64,000 nucleotides of DNA from Limnomonas spitsbergensis (Eukaryota; Chlorophyta; Chlorophyceae; Chlamydomonadales): contig JAYJMM010000123.1 of the NCBI GenBank assembly GCA_037349105.1, positions 1,612,001 through 1,676,000 of the forward strand, given 5' to 3'. A program made the position numbers and the translations under genes. Below the pieces are notes generated by a model. It was not told the DNA's origin. It searched no databases and saw only the letters and a list, made by a program, of their open reading frames with translations. Below are positions 28,525 to 37,882 of the stretch, piece by piece (position 1 is the first letter of the stretch; every line of letters starts with the position of its first letter).

Positions 28525-29093
28525 CCGTGACAGAGAACGCAGTCAACTGCTCCCCGTGCCACCTCCCCAACCTGAAAGGCAGGGTGGATTTCAGCACCTC
28601 CAGGCCCAACTTCAGCCTGTCCTGCGAAGTCTGCCGCCTACCCGACCGGGGGGACGTCATGCTCCTGTGCGACGCATGCAACACCGGCTGGCACATGGAC
28701 TGCCTCGCGCCAGCGCTCTATGCCATCCCCGAGGGCGATTGGATGTGCCCCAGGTGCGAGCCTGCATCAAGGACCCGCGTGCCGGGCCCGGCCGCAGCAG
28801 CAGTACCGAACAAACCAGCCCATCCCGAGGAGACAGCGCCCCGGGCAACCAGGGCAGCCGCCAGAGCAGCCCAGGAGACAGGAGCCATGGACAAGCCAGA
28901 GGTGGAGGTCATGGCCACCAATCCGGCCACTAAACAGATGGAGCGGGGCATCGCCAGGCCCATGCCCAACGGGCTGTATGACATTTCATACACAACGGGC
29001 AGAGGAGAAGCCAACGTCACCCCCAGGGCAGTTCAGCGCAGGGCCAAAGCGGCCACCGACGCAGCCAGAGCAGAGGAGGGGACAGCTGCCTAG
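28377..29093 (+). CDS. Element 1 integrase C-terminal segment with PHD finger
   Basis: The frame opens right after a TAG at 28,374 with VRRFAVGDYVYVRYASERRS. The F-x-V-G-D-x-V-x-V pattern is the usual start of the integrase C-terminal (GPY/F-like) module, so it should join the upstream frame by a 2-base skip or 1-base slip near 28,375. Next comes a C4HC3 PHD finger, CEVCRLPDRGDVMLLC, then DACNTGWHMDC and MCPRC (28,626-28,760). PHD fingers read histone tails, so it may take the place of a chromodomain in steering integration. The tail is Ala/Arg-rich and ends at TAG 29,091. Confidence 0.75.
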   Translation, partial: VRRFAVGDYVYVRYASERRSLDPKARPEILRVQRLGETGALVLEGADGLTVTENAVNCSPCHLPNLKGRVDFSTSRPNFSLSCEVCRLPDRGDVMLLCDACNTGWHMDCLAPALYAIPEGDWMCPRCEPASRTRVPGPAAAAVPNKPAHPEETAPRATRAAARAAQETGAMDKPEVEVMATNPATKQMERGIARPMPNGLYDISYTTGRGEANVTPRAVQRRAKAATDAARAEEGTAA

Positions 29094-29344
29094 GGGCAGA
29101 CAGCCAAGGGGGACAGGGCGGGATAATAGCCATAGAACCGCCACAGGGCCAGCCACCTGTAGAGGCGGGTTGGGAGAAGCACCGCTGCTACTGCACACGT
29201 CTCATGTAGCTTAGGGCCAGGTGTCAACGGTGCAGTGGGGCGAGAGCAGCGGGTTTCCGTGTTCCTATGCAGAGCTCAAGGTTGAATAACAGGAGAAGTC
29301 TGTAGGCCCGGATCAGCCCCACTGAAGATTCGGGTCATTCTCAT

Positions 29345-29600
29345 GCGACCCGCTGTAGATTTCTGATGGTTTCTGTGGGATTCTGGTTTCTGATGGTTTC
29401 CGATGCGTTCTGATTTCTGGGGAATTCTGACAATTCCTGATGGTCTGATGCGTTCTGATGTCTGATAATTTCTGACTTCTGATTTCTGATGGTTTCTGAG
29501 GAATTCTGACAATTCCTGATGGTCTGATGCGTTCTGATGTCTGATAATTTCTGACTTCTGATTTCTGATGGATTCTGATGGCCGCTGGCTTCCCGTAGTT
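29345..29600 (+). repeat. TTCTGATGG-type short tandem repeats in the 3' region of element 1
   Basis: Degenerate units made of TTTCTGATGG, TTCTGATG and TCTGATAATT occur in tandem, including a longer unit of about 85 bp present twice (29,412 and 29,497). The complementary motif is repeated at the same place in element 2. Flanking bases 29,094-29,344 and 29,601-29,988 are noncoding. Confidence 0.7.
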
Positions 29601-29988
29601 CTGATGGCTTTTCAGGGGTTCTGACCCTTTCTTGACTTCCAAACAAGCATGACAATGGTGAAGGTACCGGATTCTGTATGCCCTGATCAGGCCAGAAAGA
29701 GACCGGGAACCCAGAGGCCTGAGTCGAGTTTTCGGTACCTTGGTTGGACCTAGGGTTCGCCACGGGTTTCAGTGAGTATCCTTTGGTGAATTTCCTTGTG
29801 TTAATTTCCTGCAGTGGATTTTCTTCAGTGGATTTCTTTTGTTCAAACCGACTGGTTGGATTGCAGTCAGGTGTTTAGGAGGGTTCCGTGTTAGGGAACT
29901 CACCAGTTCTGAGTGTACATATTTTTCCGATCTCAGTTTCAGTACCACCCCTAGTCCGGCTCCCCACGCACGCCCGGCGTGCGTTTCG

Positions 29989-30004
29989 TGAGGAGCGGGG
30001 GGCG
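29989..30004 (+). other. Element 1 polypurine tract
   Basis: TGAGGAGCGGGGGGCG directly precedes B1, matching the tract of element 2. It places the start of the reverse-transcribed LTR at B1. Confidence 0.65.
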
Positions 30005-30246
30005 AGTAAAGTAGGGGCGGTACCCACAGCTAGGGGCGCCCGGGCAGGCCAGCCTTATCCCAGCCTTAGCTCTTATGCGGTACGCTGTACCAAGTTACCC
30101 CTTTACAGCCCTTGTACCTCAGCAGTGTAGTACAAGAGGCACGTATGTACATGTGTTGAACCTTAGTTGTGAGTAGTTTGAGCCTCTCTAAGGCAGTAAG
30201 GACAGCTTACACCATTTTGGCACGATTACTGCTTTATGGTGCGACA
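30005..30246 (+). repeat. Element 1 internal repeat B1
   Basis: This 242-bp repeat is identical to 30,891-31,132 except for one base (ACATGTG against ACAGGTG). It is followed by GC and then A2, forming ACA-GC-TGT. Confidence 0.9.
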
Positions 30247-30248
30247 GC

Positions 30249-30890
30249 TGTCACGGTATAATGCAGTATACGTGCCAAAACCGTAGGGACCGCTGACGCG
30301 TCCCCGTAGACTCCGCAGCTTCCCTGCGGAGCCCCTTTTTAGGGTTAGGAGCCCAGCTTCCCACTTTCGGGAAGGTCTGAGGCAGGGTTTCCCGTACTCA
30401 GTGCATAGGGCTTGCCGGGACCTTTGAATCCCGGCTTGCACGCTTGACGTTCACTTCGTTCCTTTTAAGTGGACAGGCCTCTATTTGTAACCAGCACCGG
30501 CTAGATCTCGGAGACCTAACCAGTGAAGTGCATCAAAGCCAGTACCACTAAGCCAGTCAAGCCTAGAACAGCGTCCCCGCCGTCTAGCAAGCACGAGAAC
30601 ACCTAGCCCGAAGCCCAGCCCTGCCTAGGACTACGTCGTCCGCAGTCTACGGCTACGGCTCCGCCCGCTACACGCGGTAAGTGACTCATAACGACCCGCA
30701 GGGTTCGCTACCCGACAGGCCTTTAGTCGCAGCTCTACAAGCGACCAGCTCCACGCCTGTCACCTAGAAGTTCCAACCACAGCTTAACGCGCCGCGCATT
30801 CGCGGCCAGCGTGTAGACGCTGAGTCCGCCCGTAGGTGTCCGCCACTCAGTGGGGAAGAAGTCCACCACGGACCCGAAGCAACCATCGCG
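30249..30890 (+). repeat. Element 1 terminal repeat A2
   Basis: This 642-bp repeat matches A1. It is joined directly to B2 (CATCGCG|AGTAAAG). In the circle model that join would be the ligation point of the two cDNA ends. Confidence 0.9.
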
Positions 30891-31132
30891 AGTAAAGTAG
30901 GGGCGGTACCCACAGCTAGGGGCGCCCGGGCAGGCCAGCCTTATCCCAGCCTTAGCTCTTATGCGGTACGCTGTACCAAGTTACCCCTTTACAGCCCTTG
31001 TACCTCAGCAGTGTAGTACAAGAGGCACGTATGTACAGGTGTTGAACCTTAGTTGTGAGTAGTTTGAGCCTCTCTAAGGCAGTAAGGACAGCTTACACCA
31101 TTTTGGCACGATTACTGCTTTATGGTGCGACA
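30891..31132 (+). repeat. Element 1 terminal repeat B2
   Basis: This 242-bp repeat ends GGTGCGACA at 31,132, followed by the target duplication TACA (31,133-31,136). Confidence 0.9.
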
Positions 31133-31499
31133 TACACCGTGTGAGTCCATAATGAGTGAACGCACAACGGTGCATGTGGTTCCAGAGCCATGACACCCTA
31201 CCATACCCAAATTGCATGCCAAGAGGGGTCTGGTATTCTGTGTGGAATTTTTTATGGTGCATATCCGTAGCAAATGGCAGTAGGAATGCAACGGTGTAGC
31301 TTTCGTCTCAATCTGATGTTTAAAAACAAATATTCTAAAATTTTCAGACATGCCCTTTTTTCTTTTACCCCCCTCCCCCCCACCCCCACTTTGACCCTCC
31401 ATAAATCCCAGCCCCCTAGGCCATTTTTTTTAAGACCAGACATGGAAAGCTTTCGTCAAGCTCTACAACTTTCGATGATGGGGTCAATAACGTTACACC

Positions 31500-31740
31500 T
31501 CTGGGCCCGCTCAAAGCTCGGCTGCGTGGGCGCCCAACTGTTCAAAAGGGAGTAAAGGAGGAACTAAAAGGAAGAAAGGGGGAAAGGAACAAAAGGAGAG
31601 GCCGAGAAGGCAAAGTAGACCAAGTCCAACACCTGAGTTCCACTAGAGACTAGCCCTCAACAAAGCCTCTAAGAAAAGAAAAGTCCAGGAAAGCAAGCGT
31701 ATCCCACCCCTGCTTGGCCGCGAGGGCGCTCCACTGAACA
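31500..31740 (-). pseudogene. Second copy of a LINE 3' end
   Basis: On the minus strand this piece encodes a match to the last residues of the LINE ORF just upstream (KQGWDTLAFLDF against EHGWDALAFVDR) and is followed by a related purine-rich 3' tail. Two related LINE 3' ends therefore lie in tandem. It could be a truncated insertion next to, or a local duplication of, the copy at 31,740-33,115. Confidence 0.5.
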
Positions 31741-31769
31741 GAAGGGAGAAGAGAAAAAACTAAAAAGGG

Positions 31770-31800
31770 GGCAAACAACAACAACAACAACAACAAAAAA
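31770..31800. repeat. (CAA)n microsatellite in the LINE 3' tail
   Basis: About seven CAA units followed by A-rich sequence. On the minus strand this is a (TTG)n tail at the LINE 3' end. Confidence 0.7.
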
Positions 31801-31852
31801 CAAAAGAGAAGGCCGGAAAGGCCAACGACATCGGCCTCAGAAACCCTGGAGA

Positions 31853-32737
31853 CTAACCCTCAATAATGCCCACAGCACGGTCCACAAAAGCAAGTGCGTC
31901 CCACCCATGCTCAGCCTGGTACAACTGGTGGAAGTTAGTGGCAGCGCCCGGAGGACCTGCCCACCCCTGCTCCCGTAACTGCTCCCTGACACTAGGGCAC
32001 TGGAAGCAAACATGCAGCGCAACCTCTACCTGCTCGCTATCCACCCGTGCCCAACACCGCTGGCAGCAACGTGCTTGTCGCCGCTGACCGTTGCGCCGTC
32101 CTCTGGTATCAGCAGTGCTGATCGCGCCAAGCCGCAGTCGCAAATTGGTGCGCACACAAGCACACTCCCTCTGACTAGTGCGGCTCTGGGCTTGCGCCAG
32201 CACGGCACCCGCCGTGGACTGGAACCAGGCGCGGTAGGTCGCCGCAGATCTGTGCTTGGTGGTAGGGTCCCTGGGGTCCCCACCGCCGCTTGCGTCCAGC
32301 CGTGCTTGCTCGTAGGCTGCGTCAACGAGTGCCAACACCTCTGTGACGGGTAGGCGCTGTAGGGCAGCTGCTGCCTCGCGCAAGGTGGGGGTGGCTGCCC
32401 CCCGCTCCAGCTCCTCTAATGCACCCAGCAGATCAAAGCACCACGTGCGGCCGCCAGTGCCCTGGCTGATTGCAAGCTGCATATCTGCTGCTGCCATGGC
32501 TTGAGCCATGAGAGGGCTGTATTGCTGTGCCTCCGGTGCCACCGCTGCATTGCAGAAGCGGAGGATATGGGCCCACCAGTCTCGTTGTAGTGGTTGGAGC
32601 TGCAGCTCTCTCATGACTCCCCAACTGGCGGCTGATGCAGGTAGCCCCGCAGCCTGGCGTAGGTGCTGAAGCAAGCTGGACTGCATTTTGCTGGAGAGAC
32701 ATTGCCGCGGCCGAAGGTGGCTGGTGGCCCACACCAC
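31853..32737 (-). pseudogene. LINE ORF2 C-terminal region
   Basis: The 294-residue open frame is the post-RT part of a LINE ORF2. It includes CCQRCWARVDSEQVEVALHVC, a C-x2-C...H-x3-C cluster typical of LINE C-termini, and ends DALAFVDRAVGIIEG before a stop. No RNase H follows. It overlaps the C-terminal frame of the FKFLGI block (32,611-32,943) in a different phase, so the copy is frameshifted. Confidence 0.55.
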
Positions 32738-33124
32738 GTCGCCGTAGTTGGAACACGGTGCAGCGCGGCAGCCAAAGGCGCCTGTCTACCCTCCATTGCC
32801 CTCTTCATGCCGCCGCTTTCGTGCTGAGTGATGCCCAAGAACTTGAATTCTTGGACACGCTTCAACACGGTACGGTCAGGGCCGTACACGCAAACATGGG
32901 CTGGCTGTCGGCGCTGCGCTGCTAAGCGGCTGCCAAACTCCATGATCTCTGTCTTACTGACATTGACCTGAAGCTGTTTATGTGCCGCATATTCAAGGCA
33001 TCAAGCATGCGTTGCAGCCCTGCTGGGGTGCGGGCTAGCAAGGAGAGGTCATCCGCATACAGCAGGCAGCGTAGCTGTCGCCCTGCCTGCATCTCAATGC
33101 CCTCTGCCAGGCACGATCATGGGG

Positions 33125-33582
33125 TGTATTCAGTTGTTTTTTGCCCCTGGGACCTCTACATACAACGCGACCAAATGGGCGGTGCCCCGGTTGAAGAAAT
33201 GTCGGATGGCATGTCAAGCTTCTGCACGGGCCTACGGCAACTAGCTATCATGGGCCGCCACGACCTGGAACTCACCATGCACGGCGAAGTCTTCAAACAG
33301 ATCCCACCCGACGGGGTGACTCTCTACAGCCAAGATGGGGGGAGATTGGCAGCCCTTCTCCGGTCTCGACGAGTGTGCCCAACCCTCATGAACCCCCTGC
33401 AAGCCATAGGGGTCAAACACGTCGGCGAGCTCATCACAGACGCAGGGACACACCTCATCACGACTGAAGACCTGGCACGCATATATGGACCGTGTGTAAA
33501 ACCAAGGCAAAAGAAAGCCCTGAACCAACTCAGCATAGCCCTCAGCGGGGTGCTCCCGGCCAACAAAGCTAGCATCAGCTAG
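33125..33582 (+). pseudogene. LINE post-RT segment
   Basis: The frame (open from 32,980, LINE-like from about 33,125) reads LYIQRDQMGGAPVEEMS ... PLQAIGVKHVGELITDAG ... YGPCVKPRQKKALNQL. The G-x-x-x-x-G-E/D-L-I-T-D pattern is the familiar block after the RT in plant and algal LINEs. It ends at TAG 33,580, but the same frame reopens at 33,613. Confidence 0.45.
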
Positions 33583-33612
33583 GTAAGCTCCACCAAACCC
33601 CTTGGACTAGCC

Positions 33613-34917
33613 ATGAGGGCCCTACCCCCGGAACTAATTCAACCAGCAAAAAACTCCCATACCCGGCGCACAACAGGCACTAGGGACATCAGGGATCTCA
33701 TGTCCCAGGAGCCTAAGGCGAGGCACGAACCACACACAGAGGCCATGACCAGCCCCCGGAAAGCAGATACAAAAACCTGCCGACGTAAGCTCACAAAAGT
33801 GCAGAGGTCCCAGCGCAGTCAAGAAGCGACCCACAGACAATACGCGAGACCCATGATAACGGAGAGACCAGCGACTACCCTCATGCACCCATCCCTAGTC
33901 CACCAAGACCGGCCTGGCAACATGGCCTCCTTTTGGCAACAACGCCAAGAGTTGATGTCATCCCATGCCAGCCAGCAAGCCAACGAGGGAGCCATGGCTG
34001 ACACCGAAAATTGCACATGGGAAGAGTTCAGAGAAAACATATGCAAAAACAAGAATTTGTCAACTGAGTGCATCAGATCCTTATATGATGAGCAAGTCAC
34101 TATTACCGAAATTACAGGGATGGAGAGCTATCGGCACTGTGGCCAAGCTCACTGCCACTACAGAGTCAAGTGGGCCCCCGTAGTCATTGGCCAGGATCAC
34201 ATTGCTGCCTTCGAACAAACCTACCCGCAAATGACAGGGGCCTCAAATCATGCTCAAGTGGCCATCTCAGAACCCACAGGTGAGAAAACCTACTTCCTCT
34301 CTAATCAAGGCAGCACCGCACACCTTACCTTAGTAAGGGTGATCTGGGAGGATTCCAGTAACACCGAAAGCAACTTATATGCCAGCCACCCCCACGTCTT
34401 CCCCCGCCTCCTGGCTCAGTACAAAAAATTACACACACACCCTGAACCACGGGCAGCAGGAAACCCCAACCTACCCTCAGAGGCAAGGGACACTCACCTT
34501 CCCGAGCACCTCCGGCAGGGTAGGACTGGCAGCCACCTGACCGTGCAATCCACATGGGAGACAACACGGTCAGTGAGGCAGCATGTCAGACTCGACCCTG
34601 TGGAACGTAACGCAGACAGAGACATTGTCCCCCCCAAGCAGTATGTTATCCAAACAGGGACATGCACGGCCAACGCAGACGGCCCCAACAATAACGTCAC
34701 TAACAAAAGCATCGCCTACACCTACCAACCAGATGGAAAATGTGTAGGCACCCTGAGTACAGAGGCCCTCACCAGAGCCCATGCGTGCTACCACCACACA
34801 AAAGCCACGGATCCGCAACTGCACTTAGACCTCGCAGCAACCACCTTCGCCGAAGACATGGCCAGGATGCAGACCCGATACCGCCTAGCAAGAAAAGCAG
34901 CACGTAGGGCACAATGA
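33613..34917 (+). pseudogene. LINE middle region, unrecognised
   Basis: This 434-codon frame is in phase with the previous segment. It is polar (RRTTGTRDIRDLM ...), with a possible folded part around ENCTWEEFRENICKN to ISEPTGEKTYFLSNQ. I recognise no domain. Its stop TGA overlaps the next ATG as ATGA. Confidence 0.4.
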
Positions 34918-35819
34918 GGAGCCACATCGGAAACAACTGGGGCTGCCCAGATGAGCTGATGAACGCTCTAAGCGAGGCACTAGGGACAACTATGGAAAGG
35001 TTTGCGTCACCATTGGAAAGAAACGCCTGCATCCCATCGTATTGGTCTACCTTCAAAGAGGACCAGCTCTTTGGAGCCAATTACGACGCATACTCCACTG
35101 CATGGACAGGTTCCTCCCAAGCATACCCAGGGCAAGATACCAAAGAATGTGACAAAGCCTTCCGGTGGGCTATTGTCAGCGCTGAAAGCCAACCTGAAAT
35201 CCCTACGTGTACCGTGCTGATAATTCCATACGCACGAGGTAGCCCCCTTCTGAACCACCTGCAGCACCCCAACACCCAGATCCTGATGTCATCAGACTCA
35301 AGGAGAAACTTCAAGCAACCAGAACACTGGCTAACCAATAGATTCAACCTCAACCTCGATATCGAAGGCACCATGATCGCGGTGGCGGTATTCAACGCTG
35401 CTGGGAAACAATCGTACCTCTTAGAGTGCAACATGAACACGCTACACAGACTCACGCAAGGCCCGGCTGCAACCCTTGGCGGGCCCCAAGACCCGGATGC
35501 TACCCCCACGTGCACCCACGACAGTAAATACAACGCCAAAGCTCCCCACGCCCTAAAAAAACTTCCCCCTATGGGCCCAACCCGGCAAGCAACTGCGGAC
35601 CTACCACGCCAGGCCCATGGAGTGGGGATGAAAACCGTGATGCCAAGTTCCCATGCACCCGCCCACTGTGTGCACCTGCAGACGGGGTGTACACAGATGG
35701 TTCATGCATCAAGACAGACGAAGTACAGACCATTGGGGCGGCTATTCAATGCAGGTATACCAGAGGTCACGAGTCAATCAGAATCAACCCCAACGGTACG
35801 GGCAGGACCAATACTATAA
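34914..35819 (+). pseudogene. LINE Dam-like (N6-adenine methyltransferase-related) segment
   Basis: The frame starts MRSHIGNNWGCPDELMNALSE and continues ERFASPLERNACIPSYWS. W-x-C/T-P-x-x-L-x-x-x-L then an A-S/D-P-x-N-A-x-C-x-x-Y/W spacing resembles the phage Dam-type family. Domains of that family are known in DIRS-group retroelements. The catalytic N/D-PP-Y/F is not visible where expected (SSQAYP is there instead), so it is likely non-catalytic or misassigned. The conserved part ends near ILMSSDSRRNFKQPEHW. Confidence 0.4.
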
Positions 35820-36271
35820 ACCGGGCTGAACTGAGCGCAATCCACATAGCCCTCATACACCAGGCTGTGGCCGCACCCAACGAGGACATTCACCTCTACA
35901 CGGACAGCGCATGCTCCATCAGCATGATCAGGAGAATCCTCGACGCCCCATGGACCCTGTCTGAGAGCAAGCACTTTGGCCTGCTCAACAATATCCAAGA
36001 CGCACCAAGTGTCAGAGCCGAAAGTAGAGGGAAAACATACATCTACAAGGTCAGATCCCACACAGGGGTAGCTGGCAATGAGGAAGTTGCCAAGGTAGCG
36101 GGAATCGTAGCAAAAAAACCCAACGACCCTAGAAACCTCATAGATGAAAGCGAGAACGACCCATACTCGAAAAGTGAGTTCAGTAAATACTTGGCATATT
36201 CCTGCAACAGCATAAAAATGCGGCAACCTATCCGGCTGCCCTGCGGCCGGCCGCCTGATTGCCTCCTGTAA
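35630..36271 (+). pseudogene. LINE RNase HI domain
   Basis: The frame shows the RNase H core: VYTDGSCIKTDE (first Asp), TINRAELSAIHIAL (Glu), LYTDSACSISMI (Asp) and VRSHTGVAGNEEVAKVA (His...Glu/Asp). All catalytic positions are present. It is in a different frame from the preceding segment, so a shift occurred between about 35,600 and 35,690. The stop is at 36,269. Confidence 0.7.
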
Positions 36272-37109
36272 TTCGAAAGCCTGTAACGAATCAGCCATTC
36301 GGAACACAAACGGAATTCACAGCTCTTCCTAAGGAGCCCCTTCGTAACAGCACAGCGTAAACCAGGCAGTCGGTACAAGGCCACAAGCCATGGCTTCATC
36401 ACCTACGCTGATGGACAGCGCTTGCAAAGCCATGCGGTACACGACCAAGTCGGTCACGATTGATTTAAGGCCGGACCTGCCACCTCTATATTCATTTACC
36501 TCCTGGCTTGATGAGGTTGCTACTTGATGCTGGCAAATCGTTTAGACCAGTCAAACCTGTCCCTAATCCATGTTGCCACAATGCCAAGTCACGTCAGTCC
36601 ATCAGATCTTCTTGCACTCGGGCATGCGTCTGCGCCCTGGTCTGCGCTGCCTTCACGATTGCCTATTGCTCCCCATGCCTCATGCATGACTAGCCTCATG
36701 CAGGACCAGCAGGACTGGCCTGGCCTACATAACGCGTTTTGAGTCACGTTGTTCTGCATGGATATGGACATGCACACGGACAGTCCGTACCTGCCCATGA
36801 AGGGCATGTATCCAAGCGGCTGAAGCATCTGCCTCCTCTCCCACTAGCCTAATGCAGGACTAGTGGGATTGGCATGGACAAGAACAATTTGGAGACGTGT
36901 GCAGCCCAGGTGGATGTCCTCACTGTCAACATGGGTTTATTCACCGCCATGCTGCGGCCATGCGCCTGGGGTATAGCCCCTAGCATGAGTTCCGGTGTTC
37001 CCCTCAGGACCGAATCTCGGGCATGCTCGCTGCCCTTTTTACAACCAGGGGATCCAATGTATGGACGTCCCTCAAATTCAATGCATGCATGGTACACCCT
37101 TCCACGCAC
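36272..37109. other. Noncoding stretch after the LINE
   Basis: No supported gene. Repeated GCATGC and CATGCATG-type words occur. Part may be LINE 3' untranslated sequence. Confidence 0.4.
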
Positions 37110-37410
37110 CTTTGCTAGCCAAGGCGTAGACCCAGCAAGCTACCGCCCATCACCCTCTTCAGCCTGGACTACTACCGCCTCCGGCCAAGATCCTGGCGGA
37201 TCCAGTGGCTCATAATGCGGGTACGGTACTCCAAAAGGCTGCCCCCTGGCTCCCATTCTCTACCTCTTCATGCCTGGGCCATTCGCTGTTGGCACCACAC
37301 TTGCATTGCTGTAGATGTGGAGTTTGGCCTGGGGAGGTCCTTTTAGGCGACTCATACGCTGACGATGCTCCCTCCCTATTGAAGTTCCTCTCCCCCCTGC
37401 ATGTCTGAGG
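37110..37410 (+). pseudogene. Third LINE relic (RT fragments)
   Basis: Two RT landmarks lie close together. ASYRPITLFSLDYY-type residues (37,135-37,180, shifting frame) recall YRPITLL-D-YK. A YADD motif, DSYADDAPSLL, is at 37,350-37,385. The roughly 100 residues normally between them are missing or scrambled, so this is a heavily deleted fragment. Confidence 0.45.
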
Positions 37411-37784
37411 CTTCCTTGGCTTCCTTGATACCCTGGCGATTTTCGCACAAGGCATGCTGAGCATAGTGCCATCCCCGCAACAACTGTACTCAAGCTCCAC
37501 CACTACACCTACAGCCTCATTGAATGCAGAGAAACTAAGATATATCTTGTGGGCAGGGAAAGACGGTTGCTGCTGCGGTTGAGCCCGTACTGCTGTAACT
37601 TGACTCACAAAACGTTAGCCCGAATCTTGGGGCAACTCATTCGTTCGTTTCCTCATTGAATCAGCGTTCGTTTCGGATTATACGTGGTAGGTGGCGAACG
37701 TAAATCATAGCTGTTTCTTCAGGCTGTGAGCGCGACTGCCTATTTGAGGAGGAGGGTCCGAAGCCTATTGTTGTCGTCGTCAAC
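37411..37784. promoter_or_regulatory. Upstream region of the BBOF1-like gene
   Basis: Noncoding sequence before the ATG at 37,785. No clear TATA box. It presumably contains the promoter and 5' untranslated region. Confidence 0.35.
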
Positions 37785-37882
37785 ATGGCGGACGCGGGGG
37801 AAGTCACGACGGAGCTGACGGCGACGCAATATGTCATCCTTGCAGAGTACGCGATTCAAGAAATAGCTGGCCCAGCGGCCTG
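37785..37882 (+). CDS. BBOF1: BBOF1-like exon 1
   Basis: Starts ATGGCGGACGCGGGG ([15 protein letters not shown]). The donor is the weakest choice in the model: TG|GTCGGGG at 37,883 gives phase 2, matching exon 2, and a 70-bp intron. Confidence 0.45.

Larger units (their letters stand above)
11291..31132 (+). mobile_element. Element 1: 19.8-kb split-repeat Ty3/gypsy-type retroelement with DNA methyltransferase
   Basis: Order: A1 (11,291-11,932), self-complementary primer site (11,933), leader, one giant frame from 12,598, 3' region with TTCTGATGG repeats, polypurine tract, B1 (30,005-30,246), GC, A2 (30,249-30,890), B2 (30,891-31,132). Ends are TGTCAC and GCGACA with a perfect 4-bp duplication TACA on both sides. 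The coding part holds Gag, zinc knuckles, aspartic protease, RT, RNase H, a cytosine-5 methyltransferase, a DDE integrase and PHD fingers. By eye the A copies differ at about three bases and the B copies at one, so the insertion is young. The coding frame has one in-frame stop and one frameshift. No tyrosine recombinase is visible. Confidence 0.9.
31740..33115 (-). mobile_element. 5'-truncated LINE fragment (minus strand)
   Basis: Read on the minus strand it starts inside the RT palm at LLYADDLSLLART (YADD at 33,060-33,049). It goes on through a KTEIMEFG ... FKFLGI block and ends with a Cys/His cluster and a tail rich in (TTG)n. A frameshift separates the YADD piece from the KTEIMEFG piece. 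Everything 5' of the palm is missing; 5' truncation is typical of LINE insertions. Confidence 0.65.
33125..36271 (+). mobile_element. 5'-truncated LINE with Dam-like domain and RNase H (plus strand)
   Basis: A second LINE lies head-to-head with the minus-strand one. It begins after the RT palm (VKHVGELITDAGTHL ... LARIYG, a post-RT block). It continues through a long unrecognised stretch, a segment resembling phage-type N6-adenine methyltransferase, and a complete-looking RNase HI. Coding is broken by TAG 33,580, a frame change at 34,914 and another near 35,600-35,690, so it is probably dead. Its family differs from the minus-strand LINE, which has no RNase H. Confidence 0.6.

Noticed and set aside
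11291..31132. Classification as a DIRS/PAT tyrosine-recombinase element on repeat layout alone
   Set aside because: A DDE integrase with an HHCC domain is present, no tyrosine recombinase was seen, and there are 4-bp target duplications.
31500..36271. Head-to-head LINE pieces as one insertion inverted by twin priming
   Set aside because: The two pieces differ in domain content (one has RNase H and a Dam-like region, the other ends in a Cys/His cluster), so they are different LINE families.
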